64,000 bases of DNA from Terasakiella sp. SH-1 (GTDB taxonomy: Bacteria; Pseudomonadota; Alphaproteobacteria; Rhodospirillales; Terasakiellaceae): assembly GCF_004564135.1 (NCBI RefSeq), contig NZ_CP038255.1, forward strand, positions 3,707,501-3,771,500. The letters run 5' to 3'. The translations under genes and the position numbers were made by a program. The notes under the pieces were generated by a model. It saw nothing but the letters and a program-made list of their open reading frames with translations. It searched no databases and was not told where the DNA came from. How positions within the stretch are numbered: position 1 is the first letter of the stretch; each line of letters starts with the position of its first letter. Positions 55,727 through 64,000 of this stretch are shown piece after piece.

Positions 55727-57580
55727 ATGGGTATTCGTCTTCTCCCCCAAACCCTGATTAACCAAATCGCCGCTGGTGAAGTGGTGGAACGCCCGGCGTC
55801 TGCTATGAAAGAGCTGGTGGAAAATGCCATTGATGCAGGGGCAAGTAAAATTGATGTGGTGATGAAAGAAGGTGGGCGTGTGTTGCTGTCTGTCACCGAT
55901 GATGGGTGCGGCATGGGACCAGAGGAACTGGAATTGGCGGTTCAACGCCATGCCACGTCTAAAATCCCCGATGAAGACCTGTTTAACATTGGTACCCTTG
56001 GCTTTCGGGGCGAAGCATTGCCTTCCATTGGCTCCGTTGCACGTATGTCCATTACGTCGCGGACAGAAGAGGCCGACAATGCCTGGATGATCCGTGTCGA
56101 AGGCGGTGAAAAAGAAGGCCCGGAACCTGCCGCACATCCTCAGGGCACACGGGTGGAGGTGCGTGATTTGTTTTTTGCCACCCCAGCACGCCTTAAATTT
56201 CTGAAAGCCCCGCGTACTGAGTTGAATCATGGGTTGGACATGATGAAGCGGCTGGCTATGTGCCATCCCGAAATTGGCTTTACCTTGTCAGATGGGGTGC
56301 GCAGTCTTCTTAAACTGCCCGCCAGTCATGGCGATTTATTTGAAGCCATGCTGGAACGGCTGCGCGGTATTATGGGGCGTGATTTTGCCGAAAATGCTAT
56401 CCCGATTGAGGCGGAACGCGATAATGTACGCCTGACGGGTCATGTGAGTTTGCCGACACTCAATCGGGGAAATAATGCCCTGCAATTTTTCTTCGTCAAT
56501 GGGCGTCCAGTGAAGGACAAGCAGCTTTATGGCGCGGTGCGCGCAGCTTATCGCGACTTTCTGGCGCATGATCGGTATCCGCTTTTGGCCCTGTTTATTG
56601 AACTGCCACCACGTGCGGTGGATGTAAACGTGCATCCGGCCAAGGCTGAAGTGCGTTTTCGCGATGCCCAAGGGGTGCGTGGCTTGATAGTCTCTGCCTT
56701 GAAACAAGCTTTGGGCGGGGTGGGGCATTTGGCCTCAACCACTGTGAGTGAAGAGGCGCTGGCTTCCATGCAGGCCCCGCGTGAGATGGATCCGCAAGCT
56801 GTGGAAATGGCCCGTGCGATTACCTCGCGCCCCGCAGGTGGGGGCTTTGGTCATTATCGTCCAGACCCGATGCCCAGCCAAGGGATGCGCGAAGCTGCGG
56901 CTGGTTTTCAGGCCCCGTTAAGTGGGCTGGAGGCCCCGCCCCAAGCCGATGTGCGTGAATCCTCAGATGTGGCCATGCCGGAAAATACCGAACAATACCC
57001 CCTTGGCGTGGCTCGTGCGCAATTGCATGAAACCTATATCGTTGCCCAAAGTGGTGATGCCATCATTATGGTTGATCAACATGCCGCCCATGAACGTTTG
57101 GTCTATGAAAAGATCAAACAGGATTTGGAAGATAATGGGGTAAAGCGTCAAGGCTTGCTCATCCCCGAAGTGGTCGAACTGGATGAACCTGATGCTGATC
57201 GCTTGGTGGCTCGTGCTGCGGAATTGGAAGAAATGGGGCTGGTGCTGGAAAACTTCGGTTCCGGTACAGTCGTGGTGCGTGAAGTGCCTGCCATGCTCGG
57301 GGCCAAGGTGGATGTGCAGGGATTGGTGCAGGATGTGGCCGATAGCTTGGCCGAAGTCGATGAAGCTATGGCGTTAAAAGATAAACTGATGGATGTATGT
57401 GGCTCTATGGCCTGTCATGGGTCGATCCGCGCTGGACGTCGCCTGACGCTGGAGGAAATGAACGCCCTGTTGCGCGAAATGGAAGCCACCCCACATTCCG
57501 GCCAATGCAAACACGGCCGACCGACCTATGTTGAATTAAAGCTAAAAGATATTGAACGGCTGTTTGGACGAAGTGGTTAG
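55727..57580 (+). CDS. mutL: DNA mismatch repair protein MutL (endonuclease type)
   Basis: 617 residues. The N-terminal GHKL ATPase has NQIAAGEVVERPASAMKEL and TLGFRGEALPSI. After a Pro/Ala-rich linker the C-terminal domain keeps the metal motif DQHAAHERLVYE (450-461) and SGQCKHGRP (C594, H596), the signature of MutL proteins that nick DNA themselves, as in bacteria without MutH. It follows pgi by two bases. Its TAG stop lies at the edge of a MITE-like element, and the element's terminal repeat includes the stop codon. Confidence 0.95.
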   Translation: MGIRLLPQTLINQIAAGEVVERPASAMKELVENAIDAGASKIDVVMKEGGRVLLSVTDDGCGMGPEELELAVQRHATSKIPDEDLFNIGTLGFRGEALPSIGSVARMSITSRTEEADNAWMIRVEGGEKEGPEPAAHPQGTRVEVRDLFFATPARLKFLKAPRTELNHGLDMMKRLAMCHPEIGFTLSDGVRSLLKLPASHGDLFEAMLERLRGIMGRDFAENAIPIEAERDNVRLTGHVSLPTLNRGNNALQFFFVNGRPVKDKQLYGAVRAAYRDFLAHDRYPLLALFIELPPRAVDVNVHPAKAEVRFRDAQGVRGLIVSALKQALGGVGHLASTTVSEEALASMQAPREMDPQAVEMARAITSRPAGGGFGHYRPDPMPSQGMREAAAGFQAPLSGLEAPPQADVRESSDVAMPENTEQYPLGVARAQLHETYIVAQSGDAIIMVDQHAAHERLVYEKIKQDLEDNGVKRQGLLIPEVVELDEPDADRLVARAAELEEMGLVLENFGSGTVVVREVPAMLGAKVDVQGLVQDVADSLAEVDEAMALKDKLMDVCGSMACHGSIRAGRRLTLEEMNALLREMEATPHSGQCKHGRPTYVELKLKDIERLFGRSG

Positions 57581-57749
57581 GGCGTAAACTCATAAAATAC
57601 ATCCCGTCCCTTACGGGATTTCCCCAAAATATAGGCATTACTGCGTTAAAGTCTTTTGAAAGTACAAGTACTTCCTGCAAGCCTTTGCCTTGTCTTGCCT
57701 ATATTTTGGGGAAACCAAAGCAAGTCTATTTTATGAGTTTACGCCCTAA
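57577..57749. mobile_element. MITE-like element with 23-bp perfect terminal inverted repeats
   Basis: The left end 57577-57599 and right end 57727-57749 are perfect inverted copies over 23 bp (outer part TTAGGGCGTAAAC). Inside, CCCCAAAATATAGGCA (57622-57637) and TGCCTATATTTTGGGG (57696-57711) are also perfectly inverted, and a small ATCCCGT/ACGGGAT hairpin lies at 57601-57619. It has no reading frame and about 170 bp, so it depends on a transposase elsewhere. TA flanks each end, compatible with a TA target duplication (IS630/Tc1 style). It overlaps the mutL stop. Confidence 0.85.
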
Positions 57750-57824
57750 GATCGCGTCCGAAAATGGCGAGTATGATTGTCATGAAACGGTTAAATTAAC
57801 TTTATCACGATAAAGGAGAAGGCC

Positions 57825-58754
57825 GTGGATATGCAGATGCGCCTGTTGGACTGGGTTTTATTGTTTTTGTTGTCCCTGATTTGGGGCGGGTCGTTTTATT
57901 TTACTGAAATTGCCTTACAGGAAGTGACGCCTTTGGTCACGGTTTGGGCGCGTGTGGGGCTGGCAGCGCTGATGTTGTGGCTTTTCTTGTACTTTAAAGG
58001 GGGGAAAATCCCGAAAGACAAGAAACTATGGGTGGCGTTACTGGTGATGGGGGTTTTAAATAATGCGATTCCGTTCAGTTTGATTGTCTGGGGGCAAGTT
58101 GCCATCAGTGGTTCTTTGGCATCAATCTTTAATGCAACGACACCGCTGTTTACGATTATCCTTGCCCAGTTTCTAACAAGTGATGAAAAACTCAGCCCGC
58201 GAAAATTTCTGGGACTTATATTGGGGTTCTGCGGCGTGGTTTTCATGGTTGGGATTGAGGCCCTAAACGGTTTATCCGGCGTTGTCTGGGCGCAAGTTGC
58301 GATTTTGCTGGCCGCTGTTTCTTATGGTTTTGCCGCCATTTGGGGGCGACGTTTTAAAGGGGTCGATCCGATGGTCACGGCTTGTGGGCAGGTGACGTGT
58401 TCCGGGCTTGTGATGACACCTCTTGCACTGGTGTGGGGCTTTCCCCAAGGATATTTTGTCCCGTCTTCTGATGTTTTGTGGGCGCTTGGTCTGATTGCTT
58501 TGTTATGTACGGTGCTGGCTTATATTCTTTATTTTAAAATTTTGGCGACCAGTGGGGCAACGAATTTGATGTTGGTGACGTTTCTGGTTCCCTTAAGTGC
58601 GATTGTCTTAGGCAGCAGTTTGTTGGGCGAACGTCTGGAAGGAAATCAGATTGCAGGCATGCTGGTGGTTTTGCTCAGTCTGTTGCTGATTGATGGACGC
58701 TTGTTCCATGTTTTTTCAAGTTTTCGCAATAGGCGCAAAAGTCGCACGGGTTAA
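57825..58754 (+). CDS. EamA/DMT-family transporter
   Basis: Ten-helix drug/metabolite exporter with two EamA repeats, 309 residues. It starts with LLSLIWGGSFYFTEIALQEV, and the second repeat starts near residue 155. Function is usually export of amino acids or metabolites; the substrate is not indicated. The start is GTG 57825, with AAGGAG six bases upstream. Its 3' end overlaps ybaK on the other strand by 39 bases. Confidence 0.87.
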   Translation: MDMQMRLLDWVLLFLLSLIWGGSFYFTEIALQEVTPLVTVWARVGLAALMLWLFLYFKGGKIPKDKKLWVALLVMGVLNNAIPFSLIVWGQVAISGSLASIFNATTPLFTIILAQFLTSDEKLSPRKFLGLILGFCGVVFMVGIEALNGLSGVVWAQVAILLAAVSYGFAAIWGRRFKGVDPMVTACGQVTCSGLVMTPLALVWGFPQGYFVPSSDVLWALGLIALLCTVLAYILYFKILATSGATNLMLVTFLVPLSAIVLGSSLLGERLEGNQIAGMLVVLLSLLLIDGRLFHVFSSFRNRRKSRTG

Positions 58755-59186
58755 TTGGGCAAGATCAGAGGGAGACAGTTCAATTTCCAGTCCCCGCTTA
58801 CCTGCGCTGACAAAAATAGTGTCAAACTTTTGGACACAATCATCAATCAGGGTGGGAAGTTGTTTTTTCTGCCCCAGTGGGCTGACACCGCCAAGGACAT
58901 ATCCGGTCGTGGATTGAACTTTTTTGGCATCAGCCATGGTGACTTTCTTGGCTTTTAAGGCTTTGGCGGCTTGTTTCAGGTCAAGCATGCCTGCAACCGG
59001 CACGACACAAACGCATAATTGGCCTTGTTCTGTTGCAACCACCAGCGTTTTGAAGACTTGCTTTACATCCAGCCCCAGTTTTTCAGCAGCTTCTTCTCCA
59101 TAAGAATTTGCAGTTGGATCATGTTCATATTGATGTAGCTCAAAGACAATTTTCTTTTTTTTCGCCAAATTAATTGCAGGTGTCAT
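58716..59186 (-). CDS. ybaK: Cys-tRNA(Pro)/Cys-tRNA(Cys) deacylase YbaK
   Basis: Trans-editing hydrolase of 156 residues that removes mischarged Cys from tRNA-Pro. The YbaK/ProX fold is seen in the KTLVVATEQGQLCVCVVPV strand pair, the catalytic-Lys-containing ALKAKKVTMADAKKVQ, and the TGYVLGGVSPLGQKK loop. It is convergent with the EamA gene (39-bp overlap) and divergent from a cytochrome c gene. Confidence 0.92.
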   Translation of the reverse strand: MTPAINLAKKKKIVFELHQYEHDPTANSYGEEAAEKLGLDVKQVFKTLVVATEQGQLCVCVVPVAGMLDLKQAAKALKAKKVTMADAKKVQSTTGYVLGGVSPLGQKKQLPTLIDDCVQKFDTIFVSAGKRGLEIELSPSDLAQLTRATFAPIAKT

Positions 59187-59262
59187 GGAAGTGGGACCGC
59201 CGAAGAAATTTCAAACAATTAATGTTTGAACCGAAATGAAACCGAGATCAAGGATCACGTAA

Positions 59263-59598
59263 ATGAAAAAAATGATTACTCTTTCCCTCGCTTTTGGTGT
59301 TGCTGTTGCTTTATCTGCGCCAGCGTTTGCAGATGGGGCCACTGTTTTTGCGGATACATGCAGTGGCTGTCACGGTGAAGATGGGAAAGGGGCTGAGGGA
59401 ATGGTTGGTGTTCCCGACTTTACAAAGTCACCGGCCATTTGGGCCAAAAGTGATGATGAACTGACACAATCCGTGATCACTGGAATTGAAAAGCCGGGGG
59501 CAGAAGTCACCATGCCGCCGCGTGCTGGCGATGACGAATTAACAGATGCGCAAATTAAGGAAACGGTTGTTTATATGCGAAATACATTCGCAAAATAA
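59263..59598 (+). CDS. Small monohaem cytochrome c
   Basis: Periplasmic class I cytochrome c, 111 residues. A signal peptide ends at AFA (residues 21-23), and the haem motif is CSGCH (C33, C36, H37) with a likely Met84 ligand in TMPPR. The mature protein is short, of the c5/c551 type. It may be an electron carrier in respiration. It is flanked by ybaK (divergent) and a terminator. Confidence 0.9.
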   Translation: MKKMITLSLAFGVAVALSAPAFADGATVFADTCSGCHGEDGKGAEGMVGVPDFTKSPAIWAKSDDELTQSVITGIEKPGAEVTMPPRAGDDELTDAQIKETVVYMRNTFAK

Positions 59599-59617
59599 TC
59601 AGGGTTACTTTTAAAAC

Positions 59618-59653
59618 AAGGCGCATCGTGGTTTTCATGATGCGCCTTTTTGT
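59618..59653 (+). terminator. Rho-independent terminator after the cytochrome c gene
   Basis: AAGGCGCATC pairs with GATGCGCCTT around an 11-base loop, followed by a T-run. It separates the cytochrome gene from the hybrid kinase gene. Confidence 0.85.
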
Positions 59654-59744
59654 TTTTAACTTGTCGATGATATAGCGACTGTCCTATGCTCTTTATTAAC
59701 GAAAAGGCCACAAGGCCCATGACATAAAACGGGGGATCGGCGAT

Positions 59745-61883
59745 ATGAACAGGCAAGCCCATTGGGGGCAGTATATCCTCTTTATTCTGGCACTCTTGCT
59801 GGTGAGCAGCCCTGTGCAGGCCGAACTGAGCTTTGATCAATTTTATAAAAAGCACGGGGCAGTCGTTTTATTGATTGCACCGGGGTCTGGGCAAATTGTT
59901 GATGCCAATCCGGCGGCCAGCGAGTTTTATGGCTTTAGTCTGGATGAGCTGCGTTCCATGGGGATTCAAGATATCAATGCGTTGACCCGTGAGGAAGTGG
60001 CTGAAGAACGTCAACGGGCCAAGGCGGAAAAACGAAATTTCTTTATTTTCCGGCACCGCCTTAAAGACGGTCGCATCAAAACGGTTGAGGTCCATTCCAA
60101 CCCTTATGAATATCAGGGTAAGACGGTCTTGATCTCCATTATTCATGATATTTCAAAGCTGCGCGAAATTCAGGATGACCTGTGGCATTATCAAACCCAG
60201 CTTGAAAATATGGTGGATCGTCAAACAGCTGAACTGATTAAGACCCATCAGTGGACGGTCAGTTATTTGGTTGTTGGTATTTTGCTGCTCTCAGGCTTGA
60301 GTATTGCCTTGTTTATCGCGGTTCGAACGCAACGCCAGGCTAAAGAGCAGGCCAAGAAAGAACATAGACAGCTTGAAGAAATTATCTGGAGTACGCAGGT
60401 TGGCACATGGGAATGGAATGTGCAAACCAACGAGGTGCAGATTAATGATCGTTTTGCTGAGATGCTGGGTTATCAGCAGAGCGAACTTTTACCGTTAAGT
60501 TTGCAGACATGGACGGATAATACTCACCCGCAGGATTTGGCTGTTGCGCAAGCCTTGATTGAAGAAACCTTTGCGAACAAACGAGATCATTACGAAACGG
60601 AATTTCGCATGATCTGTAAAGATGGCCGTCATATCTGGGTGGCCTCCAAGGGCAATGTGGTGGAATGGTCCCCTGATGGGAAGCCGGTGCGCATGTCTGG
60701 GACACATGCCGATATTACCCATAAGAAAAAACTGGAAACAGACTTGATGGCTGCAACCAAGGCGGCGGAAGCGGCCAATTTGGCAAAAAGTGAATTTTTG
60801 GCAACCATGAGCCATGAATTGCGTACTCCGATGATGGGGATTCGTGGTGTGTTGGAATTACTGCGTGAAAATAAGGCGGTGAAGCCGACAGAAGAAGGGT
60901 TGCTGGATGATTTGGATGAATCATCGCGCACGCTAATGGCTTTGCTCGACGATATTCTTGACCTGTCAAAGATTGAGGCGGGGCAGCTACAACTGGATGT
61001 TCATGCCTGGGAGCCTGCCAAGATTGTTGAAAGCATTGTTCATTTGTTTATCCCAAGTGCACAAAAGAAAGAAATTCAGCTGACAACCAATGCGCTGGAA
61101 TATGCTGATTACTGGTGTCGGATTGATGACATTCGTATCCGCCAGATTATTTCCAACCTTGTCAGTAATGCGGTGAAATTTACTCCTGAGGGGACGGTTC
61201 ATGTCGGGGTGACGATTGAACCGGATGGGGAAAAAGATACGCTTATCATTGCGGTGAAAGACAGTGGGATTGGTATTGCGCAGGATAAACTGGAGTCGAT
61301 TTTTCAGCGTTTTCAACAGGCAGATCAAAGCACAACCAAGAAATATGGCGGCACCGGATTGGGGCTGGCGATTTCTCACGAATTAAGTGAGATGATGGGC
61401 GGGGTCTTGAGTGTGGAAAGTGAACTGGGGAAGGGGACTGTTTTCAGTTTAAGCCTGCCTGTGACCCCGGCACAAAAACCGCATGATCATCAAACCGTGC
61501 AAAAGATACTGAAGCCGTTGAAAATTTTGATGGCGGAAGATAATCCGATCAATCAGAAAGTCGTGACTTCCATGCTCAATCGCCATGACCATCAGGTTCT
61601 GGTCGCCAATAATGGACGAGAAGCTGTGGAAATGGCAGCGCAGGATCATTTTGATCTGGTGTTGATGGATATTCAAATGCCGGAAATGGATGGGATGGAG
61701 GCGGCACGTCGTATCCGCCAGTCCGATGGCCCAAATGCAAAAAAACCGATCATTGCCTTTACCGCAGATGCCATTAAAGAACATCGCCAGCATTTTCTGG
61801 ATGCCGGGATTGATGCGGTGGTGATTAAACCAGTCAAGTTTGAGCGATTGTTTGAAGAAATCTCAAAACTGCTGGAGCGTTAA
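59745..61883 (+). CDS. Hybrid sensor histidine kinase with periplasmic PAS domain
   Basis: 712 residues. A signal sequence or first helix (11-26) ends at QAELS. A PAS domain follows at about 35-140, before the second helix at 172-193, so this PAS should lie in the periplasm. After the membrane come a cytoplasmic PAS (about 205-330), the kinase core with H357 in MSHELRTPMMGI, an ATPase domain, and a C-terminal receiver with D642 in LMDIQMPEMDG. It ends 4 bases inside a convergent gene for a periplasmic solute-binding protein. The signal is unknown. GGGGGATCGG lies ahead of the ATG. Confidence 0.88.
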   Translation: MNRQAHWGQYILFILALLLVSSPVQAELSFDQFYKKHGAVVLLIAPGSGQIVDANPAASEFYGFSLDELRSMGIQDINALTREEVAEERQRAKAEKRNFFIFRHRLKDGRIKTVEVHSNPYEYQGKTVLISIIHDISKLREIQDDLWHYQTQLENMVDRQTAELIKTHQWTVSYLVVGILLLSGLSIALFIAVRTQRQAKEQAKKEHRQLEEIIWSTQVGTWEWNVQTNEVQINDRFAEMLGYQQSELLPLSLQTWTDNTHPQDLAVAQALIEETFANKRDHYETEFRMICKDGRHIWVASKGNVVEWSPDGKPVRMSGTHADITHKKKLETDLMAATKAAEAANLAKSEFLATMSHELRTPMMGIRGVLELLRENKAVKPTEEGLLDDLDESSRTLMALLDDILDLSKIEAGQLQLDVHAWEPAKIVESIVHLFIPSAQKKEIQLTTNALEYADYWCRIDDIRIRQIISNLVSNAVKFTPEGTVHVGVTIEPDGEKDTLIIAVKDSGIGIAQDKLESIFQRFQQADQSTTKKYGGTGLGLAISHELSEMMGGVLSVESELGKGTVFSLSLPVTPAQKPHDHQTVQKILKPLKILMAEDNPINQKVVTSMLNRHDHQVLVANNGREAVEMAAQDHFDLVLMDIQMPEMDGMEAARRIRQSDGPNAKKPIIAFTADAIKEHRQHFLDAGIDAVVIKPVKFERLFEEISKLLER

Positions 61884-62731
61884 ACCCCATCGCCCATTTT
61901 GCGGAGGCTGATTGAAATATCCACATTGGCCGCTGGATTCTGGACGCCAAATTTTTCGGTAAATTCTTTCAGGGTTTGACCCGTCCATTTTTTATAAATT
62001 TGGTCGATTTCCCCATTGGTAAGTAAACGGCCCAGATTGGTATCCCAGGACAGAGCCAGTCGCTTTTGCTCAATATGAAACCCCGTATATTGCGGATCAA
62101 CGCGGACAGGGGGCATCAGGGCACGCACGCCATAAGCTTTGCCTTTTAAGGCATTTTGGGCCCAGAAATAGTCTTCAAGATAAACATCGGCCCGTTTATG
62201 ATCGACCATTTTAAAGCCACGAAAATCATCCTGTTCACTATCGGATTTATCACGGTAGTTCATGATGTTCCATCCCGTGAAATTATTGATTTCATCCGGA
62301 TATTCATAGAGGTCCACTTTTAACCAGGTCTTGTCATTGAAATCTTCAAGGGAAGTAAAACGTTCCAGTGGATCATCAGTATGAACATAAGCTGTCAGGA
62401 CCCAGAACAGGGCATAATTACGCCCGATAACCACCCCTTCGTCATAATGGGTCACACCGACAATAGCGTCATATTCCCCTTTTTTCACACCATTCATGCA
62501 ACGGCTAAAGGGAATGATGTCGAACTTTAAGGGGCGGTTGAGCTGAGCGCTAATGGCATGGGCCATATCTACAGCAATACCGACAGGCTGGTCCTGCTCA
62601 TTCTTCATCGCATAATAAGGCGGCCATGATTCCGTACAGACCCGAACAGGCTGTTCATCTTCTGCCCATGCCAGAGTATGGGCTAGAAACAGAAAACAAG
62701 AGATAAGGATAAAAAGGATGCCGCGTTTCAT
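61880..62731 (-). CDS. Periplasmic solute-binding protein (SBP_bac_3-like)
   Basis: 283 residues with a signal peptide cleaved near LAWAEDEQP. The mature chain starts VRVCTESWPPYYAM and has the VGIAVDMAHAISAQL and MNGVKKGEYDAIVGVTHY blocks of family-3 solute-binding proteins. No ABC permease or ATPase gene is near, so it may feed a sensor rather than a transporter. It converges on the hybrid kinase gene with a 4-base overlap, which makes a ligand-binding partner for that kinase plausible but unproven. Confidence 0.85.
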   Translation of the reverse strand: MKRGILFILISCFLFLAHTLAWAEDEQPVRVCTESWPPYYAMKNEQDQPVGIAVDMAHAISAQLNRPLKFDIIPFSRCMNGVKKGEYDAIVGVTHYDEGVVIGRNYALFWVLTAYVHTDDPLERFTSLEDFNDKTWLKVDLYEYPDEINNFTGWNIMNYRDKSDSEQDDFRGFKMVDHKRADVYLEDYFWAQNALKGKAYGVRALMPPVRVDPQYTGFHIEQKRLALSWDTNLGRLLTNGEIDQIYKKWTGQTLKEFTEKFGVQNPAANVDISISLRKMGDGV

Positions 62732-62816
62732 GAGACTACTTACAATTATAATTCAATTGTTGAGTAGCAATGGTACGGGTACACGCTATAATCGTCAATT
62801 GCCTGAAAAGATAAGC

Positions 62817-62893
62817 TGGCGACCCCGAGAGGATTCGAACCTCCGACACCAGGATTAGGAATCCTGTGCTCTATCCTGCTGAGCTACGGGGCC
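62817..62893 (-). tRNA. tRNA-Arg (anticodon CCU)
   Basis: 77-base tRNA on the minus strand. Acceptor stem GGCCCCG/CGGGGTC (one G-T pair), anticodon stem CAGGA/TCCTG with loop TTCCTAA (anticodon CCT), T-arm GGAGG-TTCGAAT-CCTCT, and an encoded CCA end. Reads AGG arginine codons. Confidence 0.93.
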
Positions 62894-62943
62894 GCATGGG
62901 GGCAAACTAGCAAGTGAAGCTCAAAATGCAAGGGGTTTAGGGC

Positions 62944-63384
62944 TTAATGGCTGGCAAAAGTTTTTGTCCCTTGGGAGCCGAACAGAATGGTGTCGTATTT
63001 GTCTTTATGTTCGCCCTGTTCCATACCGGGGGAGCCGATGGGCATGTTGGGAACAGACAGGCCCTTGGCTTGTTTGGGTCGCTCTTCAAGCAGGCGTTTG
63101 ATGTCGTTGGCCGGGACATGGCCTTCGATTACATAGCCGTCTACAATGGCGGTGTGACAGGATTCAAGTTGGGTGGGAACACCAAGCAGGCGTTTAACAG
63201 CGGCCATATCGTCTTGCAGGATTTCTTCAACCTTAAAACCATTTTGGCGCAAATGCTCACTCCAGGCCGTACAGCATCCGCAATAAGGTGATTTAAACAC
63301 TTTGATCTGTGTTGCATGGGCACTTGTCGCTGCGGTGAGTAACAAGAGACTGAGGGCGAGGCAGGTGGTTTTCAGCTGTATCAT
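62944..63384 (-). CDS. DUF411 domain periplasmic protein (copper-linked)
   Basis: 146 residues. A signal peptide ends near SAHA. The mature part has YCGCC (C35, C37, C38), SCHTAIVDGYVIEGHVP, and LSVPNMPIGSPGME, the conserved pattern of DUF411. The thioredoxin-like CxCC form and the frequent link of this family to copper resistance suggest a metal-binding periplasmic role; this is inferred from the family, not shown here. It is divergent from the last gene of the window, with 104 bases between. Confidence 0.87.
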   Translation of the reverse strand: MIQLKTTCLALSLLLLTAATSAHATQIKVFKSPYCGCCTAWSEHLRQNGFKVEEILQDDMAAVKRLLGVPTQLESCHTAIVDGYVIEGHVPANDIKRLLEERPKQAKGLSVPNMPIGSPGMEQGEHKDKYDTILFGSQGTKTFASH

Positions 63385-63488
63385 GTTTAGGCGTCCTGAT
63401 TTGTGGTTTCTGATATTTAAACGGTAAAATAAGGTGTAATTGTGTCTTTCCAGTTGGTGAAACCTTTGAAAAAAGATAGAACAGCATC

Positions 63489-64000
63489 ATGACAATGATA
63501 CGCCCGGTGGTTCTGGCTGGGGGGGATGGATCGCATGTGCATCCATCGTCCAGTCCTGCAACCCCCAAACAATTTCAGCCTCTTTTTGATGAAGACAGCC
63601 CGTTTCAAGATACGATGGAGCGGGTGAACGGGCCGGAGTTTTCATCACCCCTTGTTTTTGCCCCACAGGCACTGGCTGGTTTGGTGCAGGAGCAATGCGA
63701 TGAAATTGCTCTTGAGTACGAGGCTTTATTGCTGGAAAAAGCAGGATCGCAAAAAGCTGCATCAATTGTGACAGCTGCGCTTTGGGCGGAGAAACGGGGG
63801 GAAACGAACCCGTTACTGGTTTGCCCCGCAGATCATTATATTGCTGATCCTTATGCGTTCATGCGGGCGGTGGGGGATGCGATCCACACAGCCCAGCAAG
63901 GATATCTGGTTGCCTTTGGCACTGTTGCAGATCGGGCGCAGGGGGATTATGGCTATCTTGAAGTTGGCCTGCGTCTTCATACGGAATATAGCGGCCACCA
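63489..64000 (+). CDS. Mannose-1-phosphate guanylyltransferase-like protein (partial; runs off the window)
   Basis: The N-terminal 170 residues translate without a stop. It starts MIRPVVLAGGDGSHVHPSSS where the family has GGSGTRLWPLSR, so the Thr-Arg of the nucleotide loop is replaced by Ser-His. PKQF follows in the usual place, as does CPADH, and GDYGYLEVG resembles the sugar-phosphate loop. It is therefore a nucleotidyltransferase fold with a diverged signature; activity is doubtful. Two ATG codons (63489, 63495) are possible starts. The 3' part is missing. Confidence 0.75.
   Translation, partial: MTMIRPVVLAGGDGSHVHPSSSPATPKQFQPLFDEDSPFQDTMERVNGPEFSSPLVFAPQALAGLVQEQCDEIALEYEALLLEKAGSQKAASIVTAALWAEKRGETNPLLVCPADHYIADPYAFMRAVGDAIHTAQQGYLVAFGTVADRAQGDYGYLEVGLRLHTEYSGH

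Noticed and set aside
57601-57720. Small reading frames inside the MITE
   Set aside because: All are very short, lack ribosome sites and fall within inverted repeats.
62817-62893. tRNA-Arg as an integration site
   Set aside because: No integrase, direct repeat of the tRNA 3' end, or atypical island was seen beside it.

Overview
The window is an ordinary chromosomal stretch of an alphaproteobacterium, most likely a marine or aquatic Rhodospirillales member (Terasakiella, Thalassospira or Magnetospirillum-like; this placement is inferred from gene content only). Supporting clues are the plant-type glutamate-cysteine ligase next to rsmE, the mdh-sucC-sucD-sucA-odhB-lpd order, a DUF2333 protein, RpoH, and abundant c-di-GMP, chemotaxis and two-component genes. 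Base composition is moderate. Genes are densely packed, with many 1-30 bp overlaps. No prophage, CRISPR array, rRNA or complete insertion sequence was seen.

Layout. 0-4.3 kb: rsmE, gshA, a chorismate mutase and a chemoreceptor with a haem-type CxxCH sensor. 4.3-17.6 kb: housekeeping (tldD, metZ, patatin lipase, DUF2333, universal stress protein, nfuA, PAS/EAL protein, HAD phosphatase, rsmD, rluB, C26 amidotransferase, tadA, fbp), then two small paralogous proteins of unknown function. 17.5-22.4 kb: lepA, a soluble chemoreceptor and zapE. 22.4-32.2 kb: a long structured leader followed by the TCA block mdh-sucCDA-odhB-lpd, with hairpins between several genes. 32.2-35.9 kb: two tandem REC-REC-GGDEF proteins, both with broken GGDEF signatures, and two small membrane proteins. 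35.9-44.2 kb: an AAA/DUF4143 ATPase, a MarR regulator facing an FAH hydrolase, the organoarsenical operon arsR-gap-arsJ, a deoxyribosyltransferase, a polytopic membrane protein and an alpha/beta hydrolase. 44.2-47.3 kb: a response regulator, a histidine kinase and rpoH. 47.7-57.6 kb: ubiX, an MFS carrier, an RND efflux pair, pgi and mutL. 57.6-64 kb: a MITE-like element, an EamA exporter, ybaK, cytochrome c, a hybrid kinase converging on a solute-binding protein, tRNA-Arg(CCU), a DUF411 protein, and the start of a mannose-1-phosphate guanylyltransferase-like gene cut by the window end.

How the genes work together. The TCA block makes malate dehydrogenase, succinyl-CoA synthetase and the complete 2-oxoglutarate dehydrogenase complex. 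The arsenate block should arsenylate a glycolytic intermediate (GAPDH) and export it (ArsJ) under an ArsR repressor. The signalling genes are scattered and mostly orphan.

Two repeat classes are notable. A roughly 65-70 bp imperfect palindrome occurs seven times between genes and in places reaches into coding or translation-initiation sequence. A single ~170 bp MITE-like element with 23-bp perfect terminal inverted repeats abuts the mutL stop codon.
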